In this document: positions 35,132 through 44,100 of the stretch, one piece after another | How positions within the stretch are numbered: position 1 is the first letter of the stretch | How the letters are laid out: every line of letters begins with the position of its first letter | Origin: Planctomycetota bacterium | GTDB taxonomy: Bacteria > Planctomycetota > Planctomycetia > Gemmatales > Gemmataceae | Assembly: GCA_009920765.1 (NCBI GenBank) | Contig: RFZJ01000022.1 | Location: 1 to 48,666 of the forward strand | Reading direction: 5' to 3' | Length of the DNA stretch: 48,666 nt | The notes under the pieces: model-generated | What the model saw: only the letters and a program-made list of their open reading frames with translations | Databases searched by the model: none | Told to the model about the DNA's origin: nothing | Translations under genes and position numbers: made by a program

Positions 35132-36004
35132 TTAATAACCTTTGAATGTTTGATTAAAATAATTGATTAGGCTTGTGAGAAAGGGTTCAGATGTGCTGAT
35201 GCGAAGAAAGCCCACACCTTTACTTTTGCATAACCCAACTAATTTGTTTTCGTGTTCCGTAAATAGTTCAAGGTATTGATTGCGAAAATCTTTATCCGAA
35301 CTTCTGATTAATCTAAATTGATTATTCCCTAAGTTTTTGCAAAGAATATCGGGTGCATCCGGCAGCGTAATTTCTCTGGGATCAAGAATTCGTATCAAAT
35401 GCAGATCATGTCTGTTAGCGCAGGCACTAAAAAGCGCAGGATCGATTGGTTCGTAAAAATCTGATAAAACAAAAACCATGCTTCGTGGCATTTGCTTTTC
35501 AGCAAGGGTTTTCCAAACTCCCGGGTTCAAACTCTTGCATGGTTGTTTAGGTCTAAGCAGGATTGCACCCATTGCTTGAACTTGTTTTTCGCTGCTTGCA
35601 TTTTTAATGACCTGCTCCGCTCCTTCGTCAAATTTCAAGAGGGAAAATCTGTTTCCGGAGTTGATCGCAATCCAACCAAGCGCAGTTGCAAGCTCAATAA
35701 GCACTTCAAATTTGAAGGGGTCAGTGCTGGAGTAAAACATGCTTGGACTGGTGCAGGCAAAAATCTGGATAGAAATCTCCTGGTCATGCATGAACTTTTT
35801 AACTAGGACTTTGCCTGATCGGGAAGAGGATTTCCAATCAATATGCCTGACTTCGTCGCCTGGTTCATATTCACGCAGTTTTACAAAATCAATGCCGCCG
35901 CAGGGTATTCTGGCTTTCATCGGGCCCGAAGGTCGTCCCTCCAATGCCTTGCGAGTTCGCAAGAATATGGATGCCAGAAGCGATCTGCTTTTCGAGTCGA
36001 GCAT
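35132..36004 (-). CDS. DUF58 protein (MoxR/Bat-type system)
   Basis: I use the ATG at 36004, with a GGA site about 10 bases upstream; an ATG nine codons earlier lacks any ribosome site. The 290-residue product has the DUF58 core: GIDFVKLREYEPGDEVRHIDWKSSSRSGKVLVKKF (signature pieces REYEPGD and IDWK are visible), then a VWA-like half with VFVLSDFYEPID and LHLIRILDPREI. It lacks the N-terminal transmembrane helices found in some DUF58 proteins. DUF58 proteins usually go with a MoxR AAA ATPase and VWA proteins and may act in envelope or metal-cofactor assembly. No MoxR gene is adjacent here. Confidence 0.9.
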   Translation of the reverse strand: MLDSKSRSLLASIFLRTRKALEGRPSGPMKARIPCGGIDFVKLREYEPGDEVRHIDWKSSSRSGKVLVKKFMHDQEISIQIFACTSPSMFYSSTDPFKFEVLIELATALGWIAINSGNRFSLLKFDEGAEQVIKNASSEKQVQAMGAILLRPKQPCKSLNPGVWKTLAEKQMPRSMVFVLSDFYEPIDPALFSACANRHDLHLIRILDPREITLPDAPDILCKNLGNNQFRLIRSSDKDFRNQYLELFTEHENKLVGLCKSKGVGFLRISTSEPFLTSLINYFNQTFKGY

Positions 36005-36153
36005 GAGTTTTGGTCCAGGAAAAAACAACATTTATATTTTAAACTTTACCAGCACCAGAGGGGAACACAATTTCATAATTTAAGTGTTATTGTGCCTGTC
36101 ATCTGATATAAAACAACGAGTTACTCAAATCTTTATGCCTTGAAACTTGTTTA

Positions 36154-37344
36154 ATGAACAGCAATAACGTGGATTTACTTTGTGTAAAAGATTTTGACCC
36201 CGGCGAAAAGCATGGGCCGGAGCGTGTGGCTTCTCTTGTTTCAAACATCCTTGAAAAAGCTGACGGATGCAAGGCGACCGATGTTTATATTGAACCCTGG
36301 GTTGATAAACTTCAGGTTTATTTTCGAGTAGATGGGGTGATATTGCATGCCACAGATTTGCCAAGAGAACTAGGGCCCAATATTATCGCCCGTTTGAAGT
36401 TTCTCTCAAACTTACTTTCTTATCGGCAGGATATCCCGCAGGAAGGGCGGATTCCCCAGGCTGATTCGCTTGAAGGCGTTGAAGTTCGTGTAAGTACATT
36501 TCCTACGATTCATGGGGAAAGGGCTGCGCTTCGACTGTTCCGCCACGAGAACAAGCTTTTTGTTTTGGAAGAACTTGGGATTGAACCCGGAGTGCTTGAA
36601 AATCTTAAAAATGCGATTGGTGAGCGTACCGGGGCGGTTCTTTTTACCGGGCCTGGTGGCAGTGGCAAAACCACCAGCATTTATTCCTGCCTGAGTCACA
36701 TTGCAAAAACTGAAAAAATCAGAAGGCATATTGTCACCCTTGAAGACCCAGTTGAGCAAGTTCTTGAGGGAGTTAGCCAGACGCAGGTTTCTCCCAGCAC
36801 CGGGTTTGATTTTTCTATGGGGTTGCGGAGTCTGCTTAGGCAGGACCCTGAGGTCATTCTCGTCGGTGAAATGCGTGACCCCGAAACCGCAAGGGTTGCG
36901 ATTGAGGCTTCGCTATCAGGCCACTTGTTGTTTAGCACCTTGCATGCTGGTTCATCCTGCGGCGTTATTTCACGATTATTGGAAATGGGGATTGAACCTT
37001 ACTTGTTGACCAGTTCGCTTCGGTTGGTTTTAAACCAAAGGTTATTGCGAAAGGTTTGTTCTCAATGTAAGAGTAATAGGTGTGCAAGTTGCAATCATAC
37101 TGGTTACAAAGGAAGGCTTTTGCTGTTGGAGGCGATGTCATTAAATGTTGAGATGCGTAACGGGATTTTACAGCGTGCAGATCGTAAAACACTTGAAAAT
37201 ATTTTTGTAAATAGTGGTGGAATAACCCTCGTAAAACATGCCTTGGCTGCGGTAAAAAAAGGTGTGACCACCAAAGAAGAAGTCCTTCGTATTTTAGGTT
37301 CTGCAGATTGTGCTGCAGTTTTTGACAATAGACAAGGTGGTTGA
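36154..37344 (+). CDS. GspE/PilB-type secretion or pilus assembly ATPase
   Basis: This 396-residue ATPase drives pseudopilus or pilus assembly. It lacks the N-terminal GspE-N domain and starts with the PAS-like N2 domain (ATDVYIEPWVDKLQVYFRVDG). The Walker A GPGGSGKTT is at 166-174, the Asp box in HIVTLEDPVEQ, Walker B in VILVGEMRD, and the His box in LLFSTLHAGS. Near residue 307 there is a tetracysteine zinc motif (CSQCKSNRCASC), normal for GspE and PilB. The start has no clear Shine-Dalgarno site. It is the first gene of a six-gene operon with overlapping stop/start codons. Confidence 0.94.
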   Translation: MNSNNVDLLCVKDFDPGEKHGPERVASLVSNILEKADGCKATDVYIEPWVDKLQVYFRVDGVILHATDLPRELGPNIIARLKFLSNLLSYRQDIPQEGRIPQADSLEGVEVRVSTFPTIHGERAALRLFRHENKLFVLEELGIEPGVLENLKNAIGERTGAVLFTGPGGSGKTTSIYSCLSHIAKTEKIRRHIVTLEDPVEQVLEGVSQTQVSPSTGFDFSMGLRSLLRQDPEVILVGEMRDPETARVAIEASLSGHLLFSTLHAGSSCGVISRLLEMGIEPYLLTSSLRLVLNQRLLRKVCSQCKSNRCASCNHTGYKGRLLLLEAMSLNVEMRNGILQRADRKTLENIFVNSGGITLVKHALAAVKKGVTTKEEVLRILGSADCAAVFDNRQGG

Positions 37345-38420
37345 TGGGGATGGAAAATCCAGGGAAAAAATTTGGGGCCCTTTCTCCAGACCAGTTGATT
37401 TACCTAAACGAGGAAATCGCAGGCATGGCTAGGGCTGGTTTGCCTTTGGAGGAAGGCCTTGCTTCCATAGCTAGAGAAATGTCGCATGGTAATTTAAAGC
37501 AAGCCACGCAATGCTTGGCAGATGATTTAAAACGCGGCAAAACACTCCCAGAAGCGATTGCAGCCCAGCAGGGGCGGATGCCAAAATTTTACTCCAGCCT
37601 CATGAATGCTGGTATTCGCGGAGGAAACCTTCCTGATGTTCTTTCCTTGCTTACCACTTACGCACGAAGTCTTTCAGATTTATATTCTGTGGTCTATACA
37701 GCCCTGTTTTACCCCATGATGGTTATTTTGATCGCAGTATTTTTAATCGCAATGATCATGGTCTTTGTCATGCCTCAGTTTATTTCCATCTTCAATGATT
37801 TTGGCATGCGATTGCCTTTGTTTACCCAAATGGTGGTAAATATTTGTCAAAATCCGATTCCAACATTGGTCATGCCTTTAAGTGGAATCGGTCTAATTGC
37901 AATTATTTTTCGATTTCTACTGAATGCTACAGAAACAGGGCGTTGCATGTGGGCCAAAATAATTTATTCATTGCCCGTGTTTGGGGTTTTGATTCGCTCC
38001 GCAAGGCTTGCGGCGTTTACAGATTTGCTGGCAATCTTAGTTGAAAATCAAATGCCTTTACCCGAAGCCTTTGAACTTGCTGCTGATGCAGGTGCAGATC
38101 CTATTTTAAAAAATGGCGCAAATAAAATTGCTGAAAAATTGTGCCAGGGGGCCTCATTGGCTATGGCACTTAAAGAATTCAAAATCCTTCCTGAAGTTGT
38201 TTCATGGATGGCGGGCATGGGCGAATTAAAGGGGAATCTTCCACAGACTTTGAGGCAAGCCGCTCAAATGTATTCCAGGCAGGTTGCCGTGCGTTCATCA
38301 ATGGTTCAAAGTATTTTTCCGCCTTTGCTGGTTGTTTTATGTGCGGGTTTCATTACCTCGGTTTTTGTGTTTGCTGTTTTTCTTCCCTTGATTAACCTGC
38401 TTGAAGGTTTGAGCAAGTAA
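37344..38420 (+). CDS. GspF/PilC-type inner-membrane platform protein (first copy)
   Basis: The start ATG at 37344 overlaps the GspE stop as TGATG; a TTG three bases earlier is less likely. The 358-residue protein has the two T2SSF domains: ELEGLASIAREMSHGNLKQA-like start (here LPLEEGLASIAREMSHGNL) and PLPEAFELAADAGADPILKNGA in the second half. The domains are separated by helices (VILIAVFLIAMIMVFVMPQF) and end with LVVLCAGFITSVFVFAVFLPLINL. GspF couples the ATPase to pseudopilin addition. A second GspF-type protein follows 31 bases later. Confidence 0.9.
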   Translation: MGMENPGKKFGALSPDQLIYLNEEIAGMARAGLPLEEGLASIAREMSHGNLKQATQCLADDLKRGKTLPEAIAAQQGRMPKFYSSLMNAGIRGGNLPDVLSLLTTYARSLSDLYSVVYTALFYPMMVILIAVFLIAMIMVFVMPQFISIFNDFGMRLPLFTQMVVNICQNPIPTLVMPLSGIGLIAIIFRFLLNATETGRCMWAKIIYSLPVFGVLIRSARLAAFTDLLAILVENQMPLPEAFELAADAGADPILKNGANKIAEKLCQGASLAMALKEFKILPEVVSWMAGMGELKGNLPQTLRQAAQMYSRQVAVRSSMVQSIFPPLLVVLCAGFITSVFVFAVFLPLINLLEGLSK

Positions 38421-38451
38421 GGCGCTTTTTCAAACTGAATTTTGAGTCCAC

Positions 38452-39744
38452 ATGAACAAAAAGTTAAAAAACATAATCTTGTTCATTGCCATGATAATGG
38501 CTGGGGTTCTGTTTCCCCTTTTTGTTTGTGTTGTTTTGTGCATTGCCAGTCTCCAATTCTTTGCATTTTACTACACAATGTTTTTCTTTGCTTTTTCGAT
38601 TTGGGCGCTGGTATCCTTTTTTTATTACCGCCATGTCAGACAGGAAGAATTTCACAATCTTTTGCAATCAACCTTTGAAGCTGACAAGCCAATTGTTCAA
38701 ATTTTGAAAGCTTATTTGACCGACAGGCCCAAAGGCTACTTTCGGGAGATCATTATTATTGGTTTTCTTTCAATCATGAATCCAGCTTATTACTTGATTT
38801 ACTATAGGTTCTGGCGCTTTGACAAACGGGTGGCTGGGGTGATCGAATTATTGGAGCAGGGTTTCCCTTTGACCAAGGCGCTGAGAGAGTTTCCTGGTTT
38901 GGTTTCACAGGAAGTTTTTCTTGCACTTTCTCTTGGTGAATCTTCAGGGAATTTGTCTTCCTGCCTTTCCATGATTGGGCGTTGGCATAAAGATTTATTC
39001 TGGCTAATTGTGTTGCCTCGCATGGCTTACTTGTTCTTTATGGTTTTTGCATCATTAAACGTTGCGATTTTTTTTATGATTTTTATTGCTCCAAAATATG
39101 AGCGTATCTTTAAAGATTTTGATTTCTCGCTTCCCTGGGTAACTACCATGCTTTTGGAAGTGTTTAACTGGTTGTCAACTTTTGGTCATCGAAGTGGCAT
39201 CATCGCAGACATTGCGCCTTTGTTTTGGATTGTTGTTGTAATTCTTGCTCCGTTTCTTTTAATGCTGCCTTTTTGGAGTATGACAGCCAGATGGTATTTT
39301 CCAATTGTTGGTTCGATTTATCGAATTCATTTGCAGGGTAATTTTTTGAAAATGCTTGGTATCACCCTGCAGGGACAGGTTGTGATAACAAAGGCCCTTT
39401 CTTTCCTGGAAGATGCACATTGTTTTTCCGGGCCTTCGAAAAAAAAATTGGCCCAGCTTAATTCTTCACTTAAATTGGGGCTCCCTCTTGAAGAAAGCCT
39501 TTATAATTCAGGATGGCTTCCGATTTCTATGAAACCCTTTATCCGATCTTCCCAAAAGGTAAACAATCTTCCTTGGGCATTAGCTGAGGTAGGGAATCAA
39601 AGGTTACGCTTGGCTTCATTGTTTGCCCAACGCTTTTCCTTGGTTATCTTTCCCTTGTTAATGTTGCTTTTAGGCGTGATGATTGGTTTTATTGCAATCG
39701 CCATGTTCATGCCGTTGATAAAAATGCTTGTGGAGTTGTCATGA
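38452..39744 (+). CDS. Divergent GspF-like platform protein (second copy)
   Basis: The 430-residue protein has two N-terminal hydrophobic segments (IILFIAMIMAGVLFPLFVCV and MFFFAFSIWALVSFFYYRH) before the usual GspF body. It has one T2SSF unit (VAGVIELLEQGFPLTKALREFPGLV, FLALSLGESSGNLSSCL), membrane helices around 195-285, and a second unit near 305-380 (LKMLGITLQGQVVITKALSFLED). It ends with a hydrophobic helix (MLLLGVMIGFIAIAMFMPLI). It is more diverged than the first copy and has an extra N-terminal membrane pair. Two GspF genes in one operon suggest a hetero-oligomeric platform. Its stop overlaps the next start by 4 bases (ATGA). Confidence 0.85.
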   Translation: MNKKLKNIILFIAMIMAGVLFPLFVCVVLCIASLQFFAFYYTMFFFAFSIWALVSFFYYRHVRQEEFHNLLQSTFEADKPIVQILKAYLTDRPKGYFREIIIIGFLSIMNPAYYLIYYRFWRFDKRVAGVIELLEQGFPLTKALREFPGLVSQEVFLALSLGESSGNLSSCLSMIGRWHKDLFWLIVLPRMAYLFFMVFASLNVAIFFMIFIAPKYERIFKDFDFSLPWVTTMLLEVFNWLSTFGHRSGIIADIAPLFWIVVVILAPFLLMLPFWSMTARWYFPIVGSIYRIHLQGNFLKMLGITLQGQVVITKALSFLEDAHCFSGPSKKKLAQLNSSLKLGLPLEESLYNSGWLPISMKPFIRSSQKVNNLPWALAEVGNQRLRLASLFAQRFSLVIFPLLMLLLGVMIGFIAIAMFMPLIKMLVELS

Positions 39745-40181
39745 ACAAACAACCAAGCAGGACAAACTTAAGGCGATATGGTTTTACTGTCGTGGAAATT
39801 GTTGCTTCGTTTTCTATTTTAGCAATTGTCATGCTGGTTATAACCCAGACAACTACCTGGTGTTTTCATGAAAGGCATCGTAATAACAATGTATTTCTGG
39901 CTAATCAAGCTGGCATAAATATTCTTGAAGAAGCCCGGGGCACCCCATGGGAAAAATTGGATGATAAGTGGGCGGAGAATGCTCAAGATATTAATCGGTA
40001 TAAATCATTGCCCCTGAAGTCTGTAATAACTGTAAAGGTCATACCTTCAAAAGAATTCAAGCTTATCAAGGATGTGGAAGTAGTGGTGCGTTGGGAAAGC
40101 GGTCGCAGTTTTGATCCCAAAGAGTGCAAGCTCATTACTTCGATTGCCGCTCGATCAATTGCGTTAAACGGTGAAAAATGA
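39741..40181 (+). CDS. Type II/IV prepilin-like protein (GspI/PilV-like)
   Basis: The 146-residue protein has a prepilin peptidase site at Gly14/Phe15 (RRYG-FTVVEIVASFSILAIV), with Glu at +5, followed by a hydrophobic helix and a small globular domain rich in beta strands. The helix contains the typical polar residues near its end. By gene order (ATPase, F, F, then this, J-like, K-like) it would be a minor pseudopilin of the GspI/H type. It overlaps both neighbours by 4 bases (ATGA), so all the pseudopilins are translationally coupled. Confidence 0.85.
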   Translation: MNKQPSRTNLRRYGFTVVEIVASFSILAIVMLVITQTTTWCFHERHRNNNVFLANQAGINILEEARGTPWEKLDDKWAENAQDINRYKSLPLKSVITVKVIPSKEFKLIKDVEVVVRWESGRSFDPKECKLITSIAARSIALNGEK

Positions 40182-40669
40182 TCATGGGTAAATTAATAAC
40201 CCGAAACGCTTTCACACTTGTTGAAATGGTCGTGGTGATTGCTTTGTTGGGCGTTGTCATGTCAGTTGCAACTGCAATGATGATTGGGCTGAGGCAATTT
40301 TCATCTTCTGAAGTAGCATTAGCTAATAGGAATATGGAGGTTGCAGCCCTTGCCAACCTATTCCGAAGTGATGTACGGATTGCGTCTTCTGCATTAATCA
40401 CCGCCAATGAAAATAAATCCACGGGATTGAAGTTAGCCCTGTCATCTGGTGGGGAGATTAATTACGAGTTTGAAAATGGTATGGTCATACGTATTTCTCC
40501 GCAAGGAAAACAAAGGCTGATGGGTGTTGAATCTGGTGAAACTGTATCATTTCAAATGAGGAATGATGGTACGGTTGTTGAATTTAATTGTGGGGATAAA
40601 GGCGCTTTTTCAGGGTTTAAAGGGCGAACTTTCACCTTCTGGGCTGCTTTGGATCGAGGGCAGAAATGA
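40178..40669 (+). CDS. Prepilin-like protein (GspJ/PilW-like)
   Basis: The 163-residue product has the prepilin leader TRNA-FTLVEMVVVIALLGVV with cleavage at Ala11/Phe12 and Glu at +5 (Glu16). Ala instead of Gly at -1 is less usual. The mature part has a hydrophobic helix followed by a beta-rich domain of about 110 residues. An alternative ATG lies two codons later. Its start overlaps the stop of the previous gene and its stop overlaps the next start. The GspJ-like role is from order and size only. Confidence 0.83.
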   Translation: MIMGKLITRNAFTLVEMVVVIALLGVVMSVATAMMIGLRQFSSSEVALANRNMEVAALANLFRSDVRIASSALITANENKSTGLKLALSSGGEINYEFENGMVIRISPQGKQRLMGVESGETVSFQMRNDGTVVEFNCGDKGAFSGFKGRTFTFWAALDRGQK

Positions 40670-41082
40670 TCAAGGATTCCAAGGCGAAAAGAAAAGGTGT
40701 TGGTCTTTTAGCTTGTCTGGTCGTGATGGCTTTAACTTCCGTACTTTTGGTGACAGTTGTTGTTCAGGAAATTTCAACCCGAAAGAAGTTTGAGCAAATT
40801 AATTTTGAAACCAAAGTGCAAAATCTGGCGATTTCTGCCCGGGAAATAGCTTTGAGTTTCCTTCTTGAAGATGCATCTGCAAAAATTCCAAACACAATTG
40901 CCCCAACATCTGATGCTAAGGTTTTTCTTAAAGTTCAGGAAACAAGCAACAGTTGCTATACGATAGAAGTTGATGCAGAGTATACTCCGCAAGACAAAAA
41001 GCCCATCAGGTATCGCCTGTCAGGTTCCTTTTTGATCAAAACGAAAGACGGGAAAAGATTCGCCCAATCCATAGGCAGATAA
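40666..41082 (+). CDS. Pseudopilin-like protein without Glu+5 (GspK/PilX-like)
   Basis: This 138-residue protein starts with a basic leader (KDSKAKRKGVG) and a hydrophobic helix (LLACLVVMALTSVLLVTVVV). The leader ends in Gly13 before Leu, and no Glu is found at +5, as in GspK/PilX tip pseudopilins. The rest is a small domain with VFLKVQETSNSCYTIEVDAE. It is short for GspK, which has a large insertion. As the last gene of the operon it may be the tip protein of the pseudopilus. It is convergent with the ThuA-fusion gene. Confidence 0.75.
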   Translation: MIKDSKAKRKGVGLLACLVVMALTSVLLVTVVVQEISTRKKFEQINFETKVQNLAISAREIALSFLLEDASAKIPNTIAPTSDAKVFLKVQETSNSCYTIEVDAEYTPQDKKPIRYRLSGSFLIKTKDGKRFAQSIGR

Positions 41083-41116
41083 ATTAATTAGCCTTTTCGG
41101 GTTTGGATCATGTGGT

Positions 41117-44100
41117 TTATTTTGCTTTATCTTTGCTTTCAGGACCCTCAACTGTTACCGCCATAACTATTGGAGAGGTGGTGTCGGGCCCTTTTACAAA
41201 TTCAATATCCTTGATGATTTCAGTTGGTCTTTTGGGGCGAACTGCAAGATAGCGTATTTGCTGGTTTCTCAATGGGAATGCAAATATAGAATCGGGTACA
41301 TCTATTTTGCGAATGTAGTCCGCAAAGACTTCGCCATTCTTCAATGGGTGATCTTCCGTTTTTCCATCGGCGTAATGAAGCCTGACAATCATGGATACCG
41401 ACCCTTTTGAGGTGGCAGGGTATCCCCAACCGCTAACCCCGCTTAATAAATGAATGGCATTCGCAGGGCCATTGCATGCAAGCTTAACCTGCTTGGGCAT
41501 CTTTGGTGGGATGGCACCATTGGTCCCATGTAGCATGATTACATTGGGATATTTATCGCCCTGTGGATCAACCAGATTAAATGGAATGCCTTGAAAAACC
41601 TTCGGTTTCCAATCGGGGAATATCAGTCTTTCAACTGTGGCGTCTTCACTATGAAACATACCTTTGGTGCTTACGATGGTTGCAATTTTGTCGATTGGCA
41701 ATGGAAGGAACTTACCCCTTTGCGTGAGGAATTCTAGCAGGTTTACGAGGTCTGGTTTTGAAAGTTGTTTTTCAAAACCTTCGGGCATTAGTGATCGATC
41801 AGAGGCTTTGATCTCATCAATATCTTCGCGTAGAACAGTTTGTTTTTTTGCCTCTGTATCAATAAGCTCGATCGAGGATTTTGTTTCTGAAGCTAGCATG
41901 CCTGTAAGTATTTTGCCAGCTTTTGTGGAAACAACATACTGTCTGAAATTGCCTTCAACATCCCTGTTGGGGTCCATGATGTGGATAAGTAATTCTTTCT
42001 TGGGATGTGCCGCCATACCTGTCATATCTGGGCCGATTTTTGTGCCTTCTCCCTGGTGTTGATGGCATTTGGAGCATTGGTTTTTATAGACGATTTTACC
42101 AAGATTTGCGTCTCCTGATTGAGTGGTTGCAAACATGAATTCTTCGATGACTTTTTGTCGGTCAGCGTTTGGCAGGCCGCCTCCACGGGCGAGAATAACT
42201 TTCGCTTTATCGGTGATTTTTTTGTTCCCGGTTTGTAAAAGAGCTTGCTTTTGGTCGAGGCTTAATTCGGAAATTCTTAGTTTGTTGTTTTCAAGTGATG
42301 CAATCAATGCTTCTGTCCAGATGGATCTGGAAAGAAGAATTCGAATTGCAGTCTGTCTTAGGTTGGGTGTCCAATCGGGGAAGCGTTCTACCATTGCATT
42401 GCCTGTTTCTGGTTGATCAGAAAGTGACACTGCTTCAAGCATTCCGAGTCCGGCTTCGGGGGAGATTTGAGCCGTGATAAGTTCAAGAATGGCTTTTGCA
42501 ACAACAGGATCTGAAGACCCAAATTCACAAGCTTGTTTTGCTGAAAAAACCCTCTCCGCGTCGGGAAGCTTGGTGTCAGATGTGGCTTTTAAGAAGCCTT
42601 GTACGATTGTTTTTGATTGTTCTGCGAGGGATTTGCTGCCCCATTTTTTTCCTAGCTGGGCGAGTTGCCCTCTGGCTGCGATGGGTAGAGCCCCGAAGAG
42701 ATCCTTAAGGGCTTTTTCCGTACGGTCATCTAGTTTGGGAGGTTGGTTTGCGGGCCAGCCCCTTGCCAAGCCTTTTAGGGTGGCTGTTTGAATGAGAGGC
42801 TCTGATTGCAATAGTTTTTCAAGCAGGTTGGCAATACCCTCCTCTGGTTTTCCCCGGGCATGATGCTCTGCAACCCGTTCAACTATGGTCAATAATTCAT
42901 TTGAAGGCGCTGTGTTTTTCTCCGTGATGGAGTTTAGGAACAATACATCATTATTCGCTGCGGCAGTGGTTACTCCATCGAGTAGCCATTTATCCAAGGG
43001 GCGTTTTGACTTTAGTATTTGTGCAATCGCCTTGCTTGATTGTTCTGAAGGGGGCATATCTGATAATGCCAAAAGGGTTGCAAGCTGAACTTGTGCATTG
43101 GAATCATCCAAAAGTTTTGCTTTGAGGATTGCATCGATGGAACTTGGTTTTAATGGAAGGACTTTCAATGCGTTTAATCGAACCCCGGCGGATGGGTGGG
43201 TAAGAGCATCAATCGCAACTTTCGTTGCGGGGGAGGTTTCTTCTTCGAGGGCCCCCAGACCTTTCAAAGTCCATAGTGCATGTATGACGCAAGGTGTCAA
43301 GCCAGCGCCATCAAGTTTGGTTTCTTTGGCTAACTCGATAAGGGCAGGGATGGAATCTTTACTTTGTTTTTCAACTAGAAGCCTTTGTGCGTGCCTGCGC
43401 CAGAAAAAGTTGTCATTTCGAAGAGTCTCGACAAGTTTATTGGAATCAGCAGTTTTCAGATTTACATTGGTACTGTTTTTGCCCTCTTTGTAAACAAGCC
43501 TATAAATACGACCATGCTTTTTGTCACGCAGATTAGTTTCATAGGCATTTCCTTTTCCGGTTTTAAAACCGGCAGGGGTGGGATTATGCTGCACAATAAA
43601 ATTATACCAATCGATTACCCAAACATTTCCATCGGGGCCAACTTCTGCAACGATGGGTGAACTCCATTCGTCATCACTTGCAACTAGATTGAAAGCGTTG
43701 CGGGAAGTAAAACTTGCTCCTTCAGGAGTGATGGGGAACGTTGCCACTAGATGTCCGGTAGGTTCGGTTACAAATGCAGTTTTATTCCAATAATCAGAAG
43801 GGTAGTTTCGGGCGGTATATAGTGCATGGCCTGCCGCTGCAGTAAATCTGTCGTGATGATCCACCTGCCTGATTTGTTTAGTGATGGGGTGGATTGGTGC
43901 ACTGCCTGCAATACCTTCAAGAACGCTGCTAGACCAGCCGCGAACTTTTTCATAATAACGGTTGGGGATGGGAAGATGCACACTCGGATTGCCATTGGCG
44001 GTGGAACCAAAAAGAATCCCTTCTTCGCTAAGTCCAACTCCCCAGGAATTGTTGTTGGTATTGCGAAGGAATTCGATTTTGGAACCATCGGGCTTCATGC

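Noticed and set aside
42474..42791. Plus-strand ORFs of 60-130 residues under the ThuA fusion and PurL
   Set aside because: They are antisense shadows of the long coding frames with no domain or ribosome site.
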